Source: Bacteroidales bacterium
GTDB taxonomy: Bacteria; Bacteroidota; Bacteroidia; Bacteroidales; VadinHA17
Assembly (NCBI GenBank): GCA_012514255.1
Contig: JAAZAP010000232.1
Location: 1-24,470 of the forward strand
Reading direction: 5' to 3'
Length of the DNA stretch: 24,470 nt
Positions 1-8,794 of the stretch are shown one piece after another. The notes below the pieces were generated by a model, which had not been told where the DNA came from, did not search any database, and saw only the letters and a list, made by a program, of their open reading frames with translations. Both the position numbers and the translations under genes were made by a program. Position 1 is the stretch's first letter, and the number at the start of each line of letters is the position of its first letter.

Positions 1-1
1 A

Positions 2-478
2 ATAGCAAAAACGTACGGCTTTGAAGGAGCCGTGGTTGTGAGAGGTGAGAGCGGCATCACGGGGGAACCGAACCAGGGTGAACCGGTATTCGTTGTAACA
101 GACGGGATACCGGTTCCCTTTTTTGTGCGGGAGGCGTATCTCACCGCTCCTGATACACTTATAATTGCATTTGATGATTACCTCACCCCTGAGTCCGTGG
201 CCCATCTTCGCGGATGCGAGGTGCTTACAGAAGGAAAAGAAGAGCAGGCAGCCGACCTTAACGCCCTGGCCGGCTTTACGCTCACAGACACGCGCAGCGG
301 CCTCAGTGGCACTATCATTGATGTGATACAGAATCCCGGTCAGCTTATGGTAGTAGCGGTCATTGAAGGAAAGGAGGCCTTCATCCCCCTGCATCCTGAC
401 CTGATTGTCTCGGTCGACAGAAGGCGTAAAACTATCGCCATGAAGCTCCCCGAAGGGCTTATCAGTCTTAATGACTGA
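2..478 (+). CDS. rimM: Ribosome maturation factor RimM (5' truncated by window)
   Basis: RimM binds ribosomal protein S19 and assists late 30S subunit assembly and 16S rRNA processing in the cytoplasm. The frame is open from base 2, and its first residues (IAKTYGFEGAVVVRGES) match the conserved RimM N-terminus. The gene therefore begins outside the window and only about a dozen residues are missing. The visible 158 residues cover most of the N-terminal beta-barrel and the C-terminal PRC-barrel, which ends in the typical D-R-R-x-K-T-I-x-x-x-L-P-E-G-L pattern before the TGA stop. The GTG at 32 is internal, not the start. Family assignment is by recognition of these motifs. No terminator is obvious downstream. 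Confidence 0.9.
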   Translation: MAKTYGFEGAVVVRGESGITGEPNQGEPVFVVTDGIPVPFFVREAYLTAPDTLIIAFDDYLTPESVAHLRGCEVLTEGKEEQAADLNALAGFTLTDTRSGLSGTIIDVIQNPGQLMVVAVIEGKEAFIPLHPDLIVSVDRRRKTIAMKLPEGLISLND

Positions 479-571
479 CTGTCAGTTACGGTTTTTTCAC
501 AATCCTGTGCAGCGGATAATTTTTTATAACGTCTTTCTGATGTCAACAGATTAACATAAAACGGAGCAACT

Positions 572-1267
572 ATGAAAAAAATCACAGTTTTGGCAATTCT
601 TATGATAATCACCGCACAGGCTTTCCAGGCCCAGACTGCCTACAAGGAAAAAAGACAGGTATCAGGCTTTGACGAGGTCTCCTTCGCCCTTGCGGGAGAG
701 GTTTACATTAACCTGGGTTCAGGCTACAGCGTGGAGCTTGAAGGCGACAGGGGCTATCTCAGTGAGGTAATTACAGAGGTTGATGGCGATAATCTGAAGA
801 TTAAAACGGAAAAATGGTTTAATACCGGAAACAAAAAGGTAATCGTGCGGATCACAATGCCTTCGCTTGATGGAATGAAACTTTCAGGTTCAGGGAGGAT
901 GACAGTCGACGATCCTCTCAGGGGGGACGAGCTGGAGGTGGTCATCAGCGGGAGCGGCAAGGCATTTCTCCGTGATGTGGCGCTTGGGGAAGTCGAGTGT
1001 TCCATATCCGGCTCAGGCAGTCTTTACATTGCAGGAAACGGCACCATCGGTGATCTTGAAATATCAATTTCAGGTTCGGGTGATCTCAGGGGGGAAGAGA
1101 CCAGGATTGATACCCTGGAGGCCAGGATTTCCGGCAGTGGCAGTTGCGACTGTCATGTAGAGAAAATGCTTCGTGCCAGCATCTCGGGCAGCGGTGACAT
1201 CAGGTATTCGGGTAATCCGAAGATTGATGCCAAAGTGTCCGGCTCAGGCAGGGTGCGTATGAGGTGA
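572..1267 (+). CDS. GIN-domain (DUF2807) exported protein
   Basis: This is a 231-residue protein with a signal peptide (residues 1-20, MKKITVLAILMIITAQAFQA). After it comes a repetitive beta-structure in which ISGSG/LSGSG motifs recur about every 16-22 residues from about residue 107 to the end. That pattern is typical of the putative auto-transporter adhesin head GIN domain (DUF2807), which is very common in Bacteroidota and forms a right-handed beta-solenoid. The molecular role is unknown; an envelope or surface location follows from the signal peptide. The ATG at 572 follows a GGAG six bases upstream. Its TGA abuts the stop codon of the convergent Sua5 gene with no spacer. Confidence 0.85.
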   Translation: MKKITVLAILMIITAQAFQAQTAYKEKRQVSGFDEVSFALAGEVYINLGSGYSVELEGDRGYLSEVITEVDGDNLKIKTEKWFNTGNKKVIVRITMPSLDGMKLSGSGRMTVDDPLRGDELEVVISGSGKAFLRDVALGEVECSISGSGSLYIAGNGTIGDLEISISGSGDLRGEETRIDTLEARISGSGSCDCHVEKMLRASISGSGDIRYSGNPKIDAKVSGSGRVRMR

Positions 1268-1843
1268 TCATTCGCGTAGTATCTTAACGATACCGTTTCC
1301 GGATATTTTGATGACCGGGGAGGGTCTTGCCCTGCTCCGGTCATCCTGTCTCCATAGGCACACATAATCAACGGCGGCTTTCATCTCCTCACTTATCTCA
1401 TCGAAGATTACAGGGGCGCCTGCTCCGCTGATATTGGCCGACGTGGAGACCAGCGGCCTCCGTAATCCGGTGATCAGTGCATCACAGAAGGGATTAGTGC
1501 ATATCCTTACACCTACCGATCCGTCTTCTGATGCCACTCCCTCTGCCAGGCTTCTTCCCCTGTCATAGACTATTGTCAGTGGTCTCTCTGATAGCTCTGC
1601 CATAAGCAGGGCCACTTCCGGCGGAGAGTCAACATACCTTTCCAGCATGGCCGCAGAATTGACCAGGACTATCAGGCTCCTGTTCTCCGCCCTCCTCTTT
1701 ATATCATAGATACGACGCACAGCCTGCGCGTTTGTGGCATCACAGCCCAGACCCCAGACTGTATCCGTGGGATAAAGGATAATCCCCCCGGACCGCAGGG
1801 CCTTCAGGGCGCCTGTCAGATCATTGCCGAATTCGTTTTTCAT
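1268..1843 (-). CDS. L-threonylcarbamoyladenylate synthase (Sua5/YciO/YrdC family)
   Basis: This enzyme makes threonylcarbamoyl-AMP from threonine, bicarbonate and ATP, the first step of t6A37 modification of ANN-decoding tRNAs. The 191-residue protein is a single YrdC domain. It shows PTDTVWGLGCDA (residues 25-36), the K-R-R nucleotide-binding stretch (49-51) and STSAN (133-137). It lacks the C-terminal Sua5 domain of longer homologues, so it is the short TsaC-like form. YciO-type paralogues with unclear roles look similar, so TsaC activity itself is inferred. The ATG at 1843 has a strong AGGAG about 7 bases upstream. It converges head-on with the GIN-domain gene and diverges from the S9 peptidase gene. 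Confidence 0.85.
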   Translation of the reverse strand: MKNEFGNDLTGALKALRSGGIILYPTDTVWGLGCDATNAQAVRRIYDIKRRAENRSLIVLVNSAAMLERYVDSPPEVALLMAELSERPLTIVYDRGRSLAEGVASEDGSVGVRICTNPFCDALITGLRRPLVSTSANISGAGAPVIFDEISEEMKAAVDYVCLWRQDDRSRARPSPVIKISGNGIVKILRE

Positions 1844-1934
1844 TTTTTTCTCCTGCGTGATCAGTACATGTTTTCACGAAAGTTAAAAAACAATAATAGC
1901 TCTTATTTGTCTTCTCATCTTAAACTGATAAGAT

Positions 1935-1942
1935 TAAATTTG
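1935..1942 (+). promoter_or_regulatory. TAnnTTTG -7 element upstream of S9 peptidase
   Basis: TAAATTTG matches the Bacteroidota sigma-ABfr -7 consensus exactly and lies 20 bases before the ATG at 1963. A TTTG at 1906-1909 could be the -33 element, but the 25-base spacing is longer than the usual 19-21. The -33 half is therefore doubtful. Confidence 0.45.
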
Positions 1943-1962
1943 AACTTCATCAAAAAAAATCC

Positions 1963-4374
1963 ATGATGCGAGAATTATTAATCACCCTGGTTCTTACCGG
2001 AGCCTGTTTACTGGCCTCCGCACAGGACAACAACAGTTATCAGCTTCCTCCCGATGAGATTATTGCACTGGTTGAAGCTCCACAGACACCAAATGTATTG
2101 CTCAGCCCCGATAACCAGACTATGCTGCTACTGTACCGCAAGGGTCTGCCTTCTATTGCTGACCTGTCACAGCCGGAGCTGCGACTTGCAGGCATACGTT
2201 TCGATCCTTCCACCAACGGTCAGACCAGGGGCCAGAGTGTGGCCGCCATCTCAGTGATGAAGAGTGACGGGACCGGTTTGGGAGATCTGAAAGGCCTTCC
2301 GGAAGACCCCGCGATCGGAGGAGTCTCATGGTCGGCCGACAGCAAACGGTTTGCGTTCACAAATACCACAGACAATACTGTTGAGCTGTGGATTGCGGAT
2401 CCGGTGACTATGACTGCCCGAAAGATTGATGAAGGGCTGAACGGCATTTTTCGCGGTACGATGTCATGGCTGGCTGACGGCTCACTGGTCTACCTTCGTA
2501 CTTTAGCCGGCAGAGGTGATGCTCCTCAGGCTTCAAGGGTGCCTGCAGGACCGGTGATACAGGAGAGCTCAGGCATGCAGGGTGAGGCAAGGACCTTCCA
2601 GGACCTGCTTGGCTCACCTGATGATGAAAAGATATTTGAATACTATGCCACCTCGGAGCTGGTCAGGTGGGATGGAACCGGCACAGCTTCCATTGGCCGC
2701 AAGGGCATAATCACTGATGTATCCCCTTCTCCCGATGGCAGATGGTTGCTTGTTACCCTCACTGAGAGACCCTTTTCCTATCTTGTTCCCTATTATTATT
2801 TTCCTTCCCGCACTGAGATATGGGACCTTGAGGGCAAGATGGTCAGGACACTGCTCGTCCAGCCTCTCCGGGAGAACCTGCCGAGGGGTTACGATATGGT
2901 CATTGCCGGTCCCAGGAACTATAACTGGCGCAGTGACAGGCCGGCATCACTGATGTGGGTTGAAGCCCTTGATGAGGGTAATTATCATGCCAGGGAGATG
3001 CAATACCATGACCGGGTATATATGCTTGAGGCTCCTTTTGCAGGTGATCCGCAGCCGTTCATTGACACGGAAAAGCGGTTTCAGGGCATCATCTGGGGGA
3101 ATGACAACCTGGCTATACTTATGGAAGGGTTGTCTAAATCGCGTGTCAGGGTGACCTCCTCCTTCAGTCCGGTCAATCCGCAGGCAACCCTGAAGAAACT
3201 GTGGGAGCTCAACTCTGACGACAGGTATAATAACCCTGGATTCCCTGCCACCGTGCTCAACATGTGGGGCAGGTCAGTGCTGCTTACCGCTGACAGGGGG
3301 AGGAGCTTATACCTTTCAGGTCAGGGCGCCTCGCCGGAGGGCGACAGGCCATTTGTTGACAGGTATGATCTCAGGACCGGCCGGACTACCAGGCTGTGGC
3401 AGTCCGATGGGCCTTACTATGAGGCGGTCAACGAGTTTATTGATCCTGCCCGCGGTCTTCTGCTGACAGTCAGGCAGTCAGTCACCGAGGTGCCTAACTA
3501 CTTCATACGTGACCTCAGGAAGGGTACGCTGAAGCAGGTGACCCGGTTTGAGAATCCTTATCCGCAGCTTGCCGGTGTCCAGAAGGAGCTGGTAACATAC
3601 AAGCGAAATGATGGCATTGACCTCTCTTTTACCCTTTATCTCCCGGCAGGGTATGACAGGGTGAAGGACGGTCCGTTGCCAACGATACTGTGGGCTTATC
3701 CGCGCGAGTATAATGATCCCTCAATGGCTGGTCAGGTGAGCGGTTCGCCCTATACTTTCACCCGTATCAGTCCCTCGTCAGTGCTTGTTTATGTCACCCA
3801 GGGATACGCTGTGCTCAATGATGCCAGCTTCCCGATAGTGGGGACCGGAGGAAAAGAGCCCAATGATACGTTTGTGGAGCAGCTTGTAGCCAACGCTGAA
3901 GCGGCAATAAACAAAGCGGTTGAGATGGGGGTCACCGATCCGGCGAGGGTGGCTGTGAGCGGCCATTCATACGGGGCCTTCATGACCGCCCACCTGTTGT
4001 CACACAGCAGGCTTTTTGCTGCAGGGATAGCCCGCAGCGGAGCCTATAACCGCTCTCTTACCCCCTTCGGGTTCCAGAGTGAGCGCCGCAGCTTCTGGGA
4101 GGCGCCGGAGCTGTACCTGGAGATGTCACCATTCACCCACGCGGCAAAGGTTAAGGATCCGCTGCTGCTCATACACGGGATAGCGGATAATAATTCAGGG
4201 ACATTCCCGATACAGAGTGAGAGATATTATGCCGCCCTCAAGGGCGCCGGGGTAATAACCAGGCTGGTGATGCTGCCCCATGAATCGCACGGATACTCCG
4301 CCCGTGAGTCGCTTCTTCACATGCACTGGGAGTACCTGAGGTGGCTTGATAAATATGTTAAGAACAAAAAATGA
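1963..4374 (+). CDS. S9 family serine peptidase, glutamyl-endopeptidase-like
   Basis: This is an 803-residue secreted or periplasmic serine peptidase of the prolyl-oligopeptidase clan. A signal peptide (MMRELLITLVLTGACLLASA) is followed by a long beta-propeller-like region to about residue 540 and a C-terminal alpha/beta-hydrolase domain. The catalytic triad is visible: Ser669 in GHSYGAFMTAHLL, Asp742 in HGIADNNSG and His776 in HESHGYSARES. The GHSYGAF nucleophile elbow and the overall length resemble the glutamyl endopeptidase (S9D) group, also known from plant chloroplasts, more than dipeptidyl-peptidase IV. Substrate preference for Glu-Xaa bonds is inferred from family resemblance only. 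It is monocistronic, with its own -7 promoter element and a second promoter before the next gene. Confidence 0.88.
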   Translation: MMRELLITLVLTGACLLASAQDNNSYQLPPDEIIALVEAPQTPNVLLSPDNQTMLLLYRKGLPSIADLSQPELRLAGIRFDPSTNGQTRGQSVAAISVMKSDGTGLGDLKGLPEDPAIGGVSWSADSKRFAFTNTTDNTVELWIADPVTMTARKIDEGLNGIFRGTMSWLADGSLVYLRTLAGRGDAPQASRVPAGPVIQESSGMQGEARTFQDLLGSPDDEKIFEYYATSELVRWDGTGTASIGRKGIITDVSPSPDGRWLLVTLTERPFSYLVPYYYFPSRTEIWDLEGKMVRTLLVQPLRENLPRGYDMVIAGPRNYNWRSDRPASLMWVEALDEGNYHAREMQYHDRVYMLEAPFAGDPQPFIDTEKRFQGIIWGNDNLAILMEGLSKSRVRVTSSFSPVNPQATLKKLWELNSDDRYNNPGFPATVLNMWGRSVLLTADRGRSLYLSGQGASPEGDRPFVDRYDLRTGRTTRLWQSDGPYYEAVNEFIDPARGLLLTVRQSVTEVPNYFIRDLRKGTLKQVTRFENPYPQLAGVQKELVTYKRNDGIDLSFTLYLPAGYDRVKDGPLPTILWAYPREYNDPSMAGQVSGSPYTFTRISPSSVLVYVTQGYAVLNDASFPIVGTGGKEPNDTFVEQLVANAEAAINKAVEMGVTDPARVAVSGHSYGAFMTAHLLSHSRLFAAGIARSGAYNRSLTPFGFQSERRSFWEAPELYLEMSPFTHAAKVKDPLLLIHGIADNNSGTFPIQSERYYAALKGAGVITRLVMLPHESHGYSARESLLHMHWEYLRWLDKYVKNKK

Positions 4375-4412
4375 TAACTGAAACCTTCACTAGGTTATGT
4401 AAAAAAACTGAT

Positions 4413-4420
4413 TAGTTTTG
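4413..4420 (+). promoter_or_regulatory. TAnnTTTG -7 element upstream of hppA
   Basis: TAGTTTTG is an exact TAnnTTTG match, 28 bases before the hppA ATG at 4449. It implies a short leader of roughly 20 nt. No clear TTTG -33 element is seen at 19-21 bases upstream. Confidence 0.45.
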
Positions 4421-4448
4421 TACCTCAAATCTTAAAAAACCTAAGCTT

Positions 4449-6743
4449 ATGATCAGTAGTTTGTTTTGGATAGCGCCTGTTGCAGCGGTGCTGGCCCTGC
4501 TCTTTGCATGGATATTCTACAGGAGCATGATGAAAGCGCCTGCAGGCAACGACCGGATGCAGGAGATAGCCGGCTACGTCAGGGAGGGTGCGATGGCTTA
4601 CATCAAACGCCAGTATGGAGTTGTATTCAAGGTTTTTATCGTTCTGGTGATTCTGCTGGTGATACTGGCATACCTGGGTGTTCAGAATCCCTTTGTACCA
4701 ATAGCGTTCCTGACGGGAGGATTTTTCTCGGGGCTATGCGGTTACCTGGGAATGAGAACGGCAACCAACGCTTCATCAAGGACAGCGCAGGGCGCTTCGG
4801 TCTCCCTCAATAACGGACTGAAGATTGCATTCCGCAGCGGAGCAGTGATGGGGCTGATAGTTGTCGGTTTCGGACTGCTTGACATTGTCCTGTGGTTCCT
4901 CATCCTGAACAACCTGGTCTTTACCCCGGAAAATATGATTGAAGGATGGAACTGGCTTGGCCTGACCTTCGTTCATCCGGGTACTACTGATCATCAGAAG
5001 ATGATAGAAATCACTGCCACCATGCTGACGTTTGGAATGGGTGCCTCAACACAGGCTCTCTTTGCACGTGTTGGCGGCGGGATCTTCACCAAGGCAGCTG
5101 ACGTGGGTGCTGACCTCGTCGGCAAGGTGGAGGCAGGCATACCTGAGGATGATCCCCGTAATCCGGCAACCATTGCTGACAACGTGGGTGACAATGTGGG
5201 TGACGTGGCAGGTATGGGCGCTGACCTTTACGAATCATATGCCGGATCGATACTGGCTACAGCGGCTCTCGGAGCAGCCCTCCCGATTGTAGCCGGCGGT
5301 GATCAGATGAAGGCTGTCATAGCACCTATGATAGTGGCTGCCATAGGCATACTTCTCTCCATAGCCGGTGTCTACATGGTGCGCACAAAGGAACAGGCTA
5401 CCCAGAAGAACCTGCTCAATGCACTGCTGCTTGGCACTGGCGGCAGCTCGGCACTCATACTGGTAGCACTGGCGGCGATGGCATTCACAGGGTGGATCAC
5501 CTGGGGCATCTTTGGCGCTGTGGTAGCCGGCCTTGCTGCCGGAGTGATCATTGGTCAGTCTACCGAATACTTTACATCTGATGAATATAAGCCTACCAAA
5601 GGCATTGCCAAACAGACTCAGCAGGGACCTGCCACAACCATCATTGAAGGTATAGCCGTCGGCATGCAGTCAACATGGATCCCGGTCCTTACAATAGCCG
5701 TCTCCATCATTGCTGCCTATGGCTTTTCCGGCGGATTCCAGGACTTCGCAGCAGGGGTTTACGGTATCGGTTTTGCCGCCGTGGGCATGCTCTCCACACT
5801 GGGCATCACACTGGCTACTGATGCTTTCGGCCCGATAGCTGACAATGCAGGTGGCAATGCGGAGATGTCACATCTCCCTAAAGAAGTGCGCGAGCGCACT
5901 GACGCCCTTGACATGCTGGGTAACACCACCGCAGCAACAGGCAAGGGCTTTGCTATCGGCTCGGCAGCTCTTACCGCAATGGCGCTCGTTGCTGCATACA
6001 TGGAGGAGGTCAAACTGTGGCTCGGACGCCTTGCCGACGGCACAGCCGAAGGTTACAAGCAGATTGGCGATGTGCTCTTCTACAAGAGCACCGTTCCTTC
6101 AGTTATTCCGGAAGGCATGACGGCCGTTGATGTGAGCACGGCTCATGTGAGTGACTTCGTGGCAGCATATGACCTTTCACTGTTCAATCCGCTGCTGATC
6201 GGTGGTATTTTTATAGGTGCCATGATGGCATTCCTTTTCAGCTCGATGTCAATGAAGGCCGTTGGACGTGCTGCCGGCAAGATGGTTGATGAGGTCAGAC
6301 GCCAGTTCCGCGAGATCAAGGGCATTATGGATGGCTCCGGTAAGCCTGACTATGCAAGGTGCGTGGCCATCTCCACCAAGGGCGCACAGCACGAGATGAT
6401 GCTGCCGTCACTGATAGCAATAGCCGTTCCCCTGATCATTGGCCTTACCCTCGGCGTAGCCGGCGTGGTAGGACTGCTGATAGGTGGCATGACTGCAGGA
6501 TTCACTCTGGCAAGCATGCTCAACAACTCGGGCGGTGCATGGGACAATGCGAAGAAATTCATTGAGAAGGGCAACTACGGCGGCAAGGGCAGTGAGTCAC
6601 ACAAGGCCGGTGTGGTTGGTGACACTGTGGGCGATCCCTTCAAGGACACCTCGGGTCCGTCACTTAACATCCTCATCAAGCTCATGTCAATGGTCTCGGT
6701 GGTTATGGCCGGCCTGACCGTGACGTGGAGCATAATGGGATAA
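4449..6743 (+). CDS. hppA: K+-dependent membrane-integral pyrophosphatase (H+/Na+ pump)
   Basis: This 764-residue inner-membrane pump hydrolyses PPi and drives H+ and/or Na+ out of the cell. Many hydrophobic helices span the protein. Conserved active-site blocks include DDPRNPATIADNVGDNVGD (near residues 235-253), the EYFTSDEY segment, and GPIADNAGGNAEMSHLP just before the signature loop. The potassium signature reads GNTTAATGKG (residues 491-500). Ala495 and Gly498 take the places held by Lys and Thr in K+-independent enzymes, so this belongs to the K+-stimulated subfamily. That subfamily includes Na+ pumps and Na+,H+ dual pumps, the latter described in Bacteroides. The ion actually pumped cannot be decided by eye. 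It is probably transcribed alone. Confidence 0.95.
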   Translation: MISSLFWIAPVAAVLALLFAWIFYRSMMKAPAGNDRMQEIAGYVREGAMAYIKRQYGVVFKVFIVLVILLVILAYLGVQNPFVPIAFLTGGFFSGLCGYLGMRTATNASSRTAQGASVSLNNGLKIAFRSGAVMGLIVVGFGLLDIVLWFLILNNLVFTPENMIEGWNWLGLTFVHPGTTDHQKMIEITATMLTFGMGASTQALFARVGGGIFTKAADVGADLVGKVEAGIPEDDPRNPATIADNVGDNVGDVAGMGADLYESYAGSILATAALGAALPIVAGGDQMKAVIAPMIVAAIGILLSIAGVYMVRTKEQATQKNLLNALLLGTGGSSALILVALAAMAFTGWITWGIFGAVVAGLAAGVIIGQSTEYFTSDEYKPTKGIAKQTQQGPATTIIEGIAVGMQSTWIPVLTIAVSIIAAYGFSGGFQDFAAGVYGIGFAAVGMLSTLGITLATDAFGPIADNAGGNAEMSHLPKEVRERTDALDMLGNTTAATGKGFAIGSAALTAMALVAAYMEEVKLWLGRLADGTAEGYKQIGDVLFYKSTVPSVIPEGMTAVDVSTAHVSDFVAAYDLSLFNPLLIGGIFIGAMMAFLFSSMSMKAVGRAAGKMVDEVRRQFREIKGIMDGSGKPDYARCVAISTKGAQHEMMLPSLIAIAVPLIIGLTLGVAGVVGLLIGGMTAGFTLASMLNNSGGAWDNAKKFIEKGNYGGKGSESHKAGVVGDTVGDPFKDTSGPSLNILIKLMSMVSVVMAGLTVTWSIMG

Positions 6744-7079
6744 ACATCTTATCCGTTTGATAACAGAAAATGGCATTACCAGGCTTTCACCCTGCTACGA
6801 TCTTGTAAATACGACAATTTTGAGTACAGTAAGCCGGAAGAGGAGGTTGCATTGCCGCTCAGCGGGCGCAGGAAGAAACTCACAAGGCATATTCTCGTCG
6901 ATTATTTCGGGATGGAAAGGTGTGAGTTGACTGCTAAAAGTATTGAAAAGATACTCGAAACCCTGGCCAGATCCATTCCTGCATGGAAGGATCTGATAGC
7001 TGTCAGCTTCCTCTCAAAGGGAATGAAGGAAAAATACTCTGAGCTGTTGAAGGCCAGGTGTAATGTTTTGAATTTGTAA
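6742..7079 (+). pseudogene. Fossil of a HipA-type kinase toxin, C-terminal half, frameshifted
   Basis: Immediately after the hppA stop, frame 6784 reads ITENGITRLSPCYDLVNTTIL. This matches the block of HipA toxins that carries the metal-binding Asp (LSPxYDL). About 6820-6830 the homology jumps to another frame and continues as EEEVALPLSGRRKKLTR, then PAWKDLIAVSFLSKGMKEKY to the TAA at 7077-7079, the normal C-terminus of Bacteroidota HipA proteins. The N-terminal domain and the catalytic loop Asp/Asn upstream of LSPCYDL are absent, because the remnant starts at the hppA stop. The jump is equivalent to loss of one base. A 75-residue ORF from TTG 6852 is only the tail of this relic. No HipB antitoxin is present. 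Assignment is by motif recall. Confidence 0.72.
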
Positions 7080-7096
7080 ATTAAAATAGGATTCGT

Positions 7097-8779
7097 ATGA
7101 ATGGTTCATTAAGATCAGGCTCCACGCCTGTCCGTCATTTTTTACCGGCACTGCTCTTCATTCTGGTGTCGTGTGCCTCAGGGACAACTGCTGGCACTGC
7201 CGTACCGGAGGATCTCCGTATAAGTTATGTGATATCAATGGATGATGCAGTGAACCATAACTTCAGGGTCACGATGACCCTCGAGGGGATTAGTCAGGAT
7301 ACCGTTGTGCTGAAGATGCCAGTATGGACTCCGGGTTATTACTGGATACAGAACTACCCGAAGAACCTGAGCAGGCTTGAGATCAGGGATGGGGCAGGCA
7401 GGGAATGCGCCTTCACCAAGACCGCAAAGAATGCCTGGCAGGTTTACGCCGGCGGAGCCGACAGACTGACGGCATCATGGGTGATCTACGGAAACAGCCA
7501 CTCAGTGGCCGATGCATTCATTGATACAACGCATGCATTCATAGTGCCGGCAGCCATCTTACTGTATCCCGCTGATGCACTTACGGCGCCAAGCCGGGTC
7601 ACGCTGGATCTTTACCGTGGGTGGACTGCCGTCTCCACAGGATTGGAGCCTGTAGCTACCCCCGCGGACTTTGGGAAGACAACCGATACAGGCGGGAAAC
7701 CGGCAGACGCCGCCGGCGTTGCACCCTCGCAGGGGCAGGTGTGGACCTTCACCTCCTCATGCTACGATGTGCTGTTCGACAGCCCCATCCTTGCCGGAAA
7801 CCAGGAGGTGATGACCTTTACCGTCAACTCTGTGCCACATCATATTGCTGTTCTTAATCCGGGCACCTATGACAGGGAAGCACTGAAACGCGACTATGCT
7901 AAGGTGGTGGAGAGTGCAGTCAGCATCATTGGCGAGATGCCTTATAATCATTATACCTTCATTATAATGGGAAGGGGTATGGGTGGCCTTGAGCATCTCA
8001 ATTCAATGGCAGTCTTCACAGGCAGAGAAGACGGAGACATCTATCCGTCTGACCGCCAGTCGTTCCGTGGCTGGATGGAGTTCATAGCGCACGAGTTCTT
8101 CCACCTGTACAACATTAAGACCATCAGGCCGATAGCCCTCGGACCATTTGATTATGACAAGGAAAACTATACGAATATGCTCTGGGTATCGGAAGGTTTT
8201 ACAGTGTATTACGAAAACATCATTATGAACAGGGCCGGGTTCATGACCCCTGACGAGATGCTGGAATCGCTCAGCCGTTCAATCACAGCATACGAGGCTA
8301 TCCCCGGTAGCAGGGTTCAGTCAGCCACCCTCTCGAGCTTTGACACCTGGATCAATTTCTTCAGCTTCAGTGAGAACAGCCAGAACACAACCATCTCTTA
8401 CTACGACAAGGGGTGCGGTCTGGGCCTGCTGCTTGACCTGAAGATCCGGCACAGCACCGGGAACAGGAAATCGCTTGGCGATGTGATGCGTACCCTTTAT
8501 TATGATTACCACAAAAGGCTTGGCAGGGGCTTTACAGATGATGAATTCCGCACCGAGTGCGAAAAAACTGCGGGCACTGACCTTGGTGAGTTGTTCGGGT
8601 GGGCCTCCTCGGTTGTCAGGCCTGATTATGACAGGTATCTCGGCTATGCCGGGCTGTATCTTAAGGAGGAGGCTCCTTCGGCACCCGGTGGCAGGGTGAG
8701 GTTTGTGATCAAGAGGAAGGAGAAGATGACTCCGGAGCAGGAGACCATTTACAATGATTTGTTCAGGGAAATTAAGTAA
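7097..8779 (+). CDS. M61 family zinc metallopeptidase, lipoprotein
   Basis: This 560-residue peptidase is related to glycyl aminopeptidases. A signal peptide ends in a lipobox, LVSC with Cys26, so it is probably a lipid-anchored envelope protein. An N-terminal beta-domain contains the typical W-T-P-G-Y-Y segment (MPVWTPGYYWIQNY). The catalytic domain has GRGMGGLEHLNS, HEFFH (His332, Glu333, His336) and the third zinc ligand Glu366 in WVSEGFTVYYEN. The expected C-terminal PDZ domain of longer M61 proteins is missing or reduced to about 55 residues (GYAGLYL to FREIK). It begins 17 bases after the HipA remnant and ends 15 bases before the dehydratase start, so the two genes may be co-transcribed. 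Its substrate is unknown. Confidence 0.85.
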   Translation: MNGSLRSGSTPVRHFLPALLFILVSCASGTTAGTAVPEDLRISYVISMDDAVNHNFRVTMTLEGISQDTVVLKMPVWTPGYYWIQNYPKNLSRLEIRDGAGRECAFTKTAKNAWQVYAGGADRLTASWVIYGNSHSVADAFIDTTHAFIVPAAILLYPADALTAPSRVTLDLYRGWTAVSTGLEPVATPADFGKTTDTGGKPADAAGVAPSQGQVWTFTSSCYDVLFDSPILAGNQEVMTFTVNSVPHHIAVLNPGTYDREALKRDYAKVVESAVSIIGEMPYNHYTFIIMGRGMGGLEHLNSMAVFTGREDGDIYPSDRQSFRGWMEFIAHEFFHLYNIKTIRPIALGPFDYDKENYTNMLWVSEGFTVYYENIIMNRAGFMTPDEMLESLSRSITAYEAIPGSRVQSATLSSFDTWINFFSFSENSQNTTISYYDKGCGLGLLLDLKIRHSTGNRKSLGDVMRTLYYDYHKRLGRGFTDDEFRTECEKTAGTDLGELFGWASSVVRPDYDRYLGYAGLYLKEEAPSAPGGRVRFVIKRKEKMTPEQETIYNDLFREIK

Positions 8780-8794
8780 AACAAAAGGTCAGTC

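Noticed and set aside
4376..4400. Terminator after the S9 peptidase gene
   Set aside because: The only hairpin (AACC/GGTT) has four pairs, and I could not support it as a terminator despite the following A-run.
6852..7079. Independent 75-residue gene after hppA
   Set aside because: It starts at TTG inside the sequence homologous to the HipA C-terminus. The homology continues upstream in another frame, so it is the tail of a pseudogene.
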